From an uncultured Bacteroidales bacterium (GTDB taxonomy: Bacteria; Bacteroidota; Bacteroidia; Bacteroidales; UBA932), in assembly GCA_947588835.1 (NCBI GenBank), contig CANPZS010000007.1, positions 1-64,000 of the forward strand: a stretch of DNA of 64,000 bases. Direction: 5' to 3'. Of this stretch, positions 62,574 through 64,000 are shown piece after piece. Position numbers and translations under genes: made by a program. Below the pieces are notes generated by a model. The model had not been told where the DNA came from. It searched no databases and saw nothing but the letters and a program-made list of their open reading frames with translations. Each line of letters starts with the position of its first letter. Position 1 is the first letter of the stretch.

Positions 62574-63893
62574 ATGCGAAGACTGTTTGCGATGACACGT
62601 GCCCTGGCGGCCGCGGCGATGTGCGCGGCCGTGTCCATATCCTGCCACAAGGATAATTTCATCGACCCGGGTTCGAGGAAAGTGTTTCTGCTGTATGCGG
62701 CGGCACACAACGACCTGAGGGACGACATATACGCCAACCTGCAGGATCTGAAAAAAGGCTATCTCCCGGCCGCCGGCGACGAAGACGACATACTGCTCGT
62801 GTTCCAGCGCATCGCACGCAACAGCAGCACCGCAACCATGACATCCGACATGCAGACCGCCCCGGTCCTGCTCAGGTATTACAAAGGCAGCGCAGGCATG
62901 CCGGCGGCCGACACCCTGAAAGTGTTCCCCAAAAACACCAACGCGGCCGATCCCGCCACTTTGAAAGAAGTCCTTGAATTCGTCAGGGACGCATTCCCGG
63001 CCGGCAGTTACGGCATGATGTTCTCCTCACATGCCACCGGATGGCTTCCCAAAGGCTATTACGCCAATTCCTCGTCCTATGAAAGGGGCGCCGGCGTATC
63101 GTCCGTACCTTCCGGGCTTCCTGACGGGGCCGTGCCCTACGTCGCGCCGAAGCTCAGGCCAGGAGAGCCGAGGACCAAAAGCATAGGCCAGGACATAGTC
63201 GACGGAAATGCCTATGAACTTACCGTAAAAGAATTCGTCGGCGCCATACCGTTCAGGCTCGACTATATAATTTTCGACGCATGCCTGATGGGCTGCATAG
63301 AAGTCGCGTACGGACTGAAAGACGTGGCGGACGAAGTGGCGTTCTCCCCCGCCGAAGTGCTTGCGGCAGGCTTCGACTACACCAAAGTCGCCTCCCGTCT
63401 GTTGGAGCGCGACGAACCTGACCTGAAGGGCCTGTGTTCGGACTATTTCGAATATTACGACACAAGGGAAGGAATAGAGCGGGCGGCCACGATCACGCTC
63501 GTGGATCTAAGGAAAATCGGACCGGTGGCCGAGGTGTGCAGGACGCTTTTCGACAAATACGCCGACAATATCGCCGCGCTCAACCCTGCCAGGGTGCAGA
63601 GATATTATTGCTACGACTACCGATGGTTCTATGATCTCGAGGACATCCTCCTGCAGGCGGGAATCGACGGCGCGGAACAGGCGGAGCTGCGGGCCGCATT
63701 GGACGGATGCATCGTCTACAAGGCGGCGACGCCCTCATTCCTCTCATCTTACGGAGGCTTCAATTACGGCGGCTTCGAAATAAGGCACTATTCCGGACTA
63801 AGCATGTATCTCCCTATCCAGTCGAGCCGCTATCTGAACACATTCTACCGCGGCGACATCACATGGAACGCCGCCACGGGCCTGCTGGAATAG
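62574..63893 (+). CDS. Clostripain-like cysteine protease (C11), lipoprotein
   Basis: A secreted protease of 439 residues. I chose ATG 62574 (MRRLFAMTRALAAAAMCAAV, lipobox ISC), since the frame from 62538 begins in the promoter. KVFLLYAAAHNDL is the first strand. The catalytic His is in YGMMFSSHATGWLPKG, and the catalytic Cys is in DYIIFDACLMGCIEVAYGLK, followed by FSPAEVLAAGFDY. C11 enzymes cleave after Arg or Lys and often self-activate. The C-terminal region (GFEIRHYSGLSMYLPIQSSR) ends normally at 63893. It is divergent from the DPP III gene. Confidence 0.92.
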   Translation: MRRLFAMTRALAAAAMCAAVSISCHKDNFIDPGSRKVFLLYAAAHNDLRDDIYANLQDLKKGYLPAAGDEDDILLVFQRIARNSSTATMTSDMQTAPVLLRYYKGSAGMPAADTLKVFPKNTNAADPATLKEVLEFVRDAFPAGSYGMMFSSHATGWLPKGYYANSSSYERGAGVSSVPSGLPDGAVPYVAPKLRPGEPRTKSIGQDIVDGNAYELTVKEFVGAIPFRLDYIIFDACLMGCIEVAYGLKDVADEVAFSPAEVLAAGFDYTKVASRLLERDEPDLKGLCSDYFEYYDTREGIERAATITLVDLRKIGPVAEVCRTLFDKYADNIAALNPARVQRYYCYDYRWFYDLEDILLQAGIDGAEQAELRAALDGCIVYKAATPSFLSSYGGFNYGGFEIRHYSGLSMYLPIQSSRYLNTFYRGDITWNAATGLLE

Positions 63894-63940
63894 CTCCGCA
63901 TGCGCGGATGCTTTGCCCCGGCAATACGCAATGCATAAAA

Positions 63941-63974
63941 TTTCAGCGAATTCAAATAATTTTGCATATATTTG
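63941..63974 (+). promoter_or_regulatory. Promoter directed out of the window
   Basis: TTTC (63941-63944) and TATATTTG (63967-63974) are about 22 bases apart. Transcription would start near 63981 and serve a gene to the right of this window. The remaining bases show no identifiable gene start. Confidence 0.5.
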
Positions 63975-64000
63975 CAGGCTCATAAAAAGCAAAGGTGCTT

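Overview
The window looks like a chromosomal segment of a gut-type member of the Bacteroidales. The evidence is the recurring Bacteroidetes promoter form (TTTG or TTG about 20 bases upstream of TAnnTTTG), tig-clpP-clpX order, a serine palmitoyltransferase for sphingolipids, TonB-receptor-like barrels, and lipoprotein glycosidases (GH33, GH53, GH95). The genus cannot be fixed from the sequence alone.

1-14.6 kb, minus strand: an AT-rich surface-polysaccharide locus. In transcription order it has a conserved unknown protein, the initiating undecaprenyl-phosphate sugar transferase, a GT4 gene interrupted at a G8 tract, a GT4 C-terminal fragment, a GT2 scar, a nucleotidyltransferase-aminotransferase fusion, an opine-dehydrogenase scar, an ornithine-cyclodeaminase-like dehydrogenase, an ATP-grasp remnant, a CDP-alcohol phosphotransferase, GT2, a Wzy/EpsG polymerase, a galactofuranosyltransferase, UDP-galactopyranose mutase, another glycosyltransferase, a Wzx flippase and an O-acyltransferase cut by an insertion sequence. 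It should make a galactofuranose-containing glycan carrying a CDP-activated amino-alcohol-like group. It has been remodelled repeatedly and may be phase-variable.

14.6-24.7 kb: an intergenic region with a second G8 tract and a possible small RNA, then trkA, an ABC-F ATPase, a convergent sialidase with glycerol-1-phosphate dehydrogenase, a divergent NagD/AraL-type phosphatase, grpE-dnaJ, rplS and tRNA-Arg(ACG) with promoter and terminator.

24.7-26.6 kb: a four-gene accessory operon just after the tRNA: a small conserved protein, a retropepsin-like aspartic protease, a Panacea-domain antitoxin, and a PemK-like partner broken by one base.

26.6-51.2 kb: GH53 galactanase; clpX, clpP and tig; a PgpH-type HD hydrolase with two sphingolipid genes; gyrB; an outer-membrane barrel with a large TPR protein; nth; ftsE; GH95 fucosidase; phosphoglucomutase; an aminotransferase; and rfbA-rfbD-rfbC for dTDP-rhamnose, without rfbB.

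51.2-64 kb: a TonB-receptor-like protein, hipBA with a possible operator and a decayed hipA copy behind it, recA, a ComEA-like protein, rsmI, a repeat-rich conserved protein, tdk, a xerC/D recombinase, a DPP III lipoprotein, a C11 (clostripain) protease, and a promoter firing out of the window.
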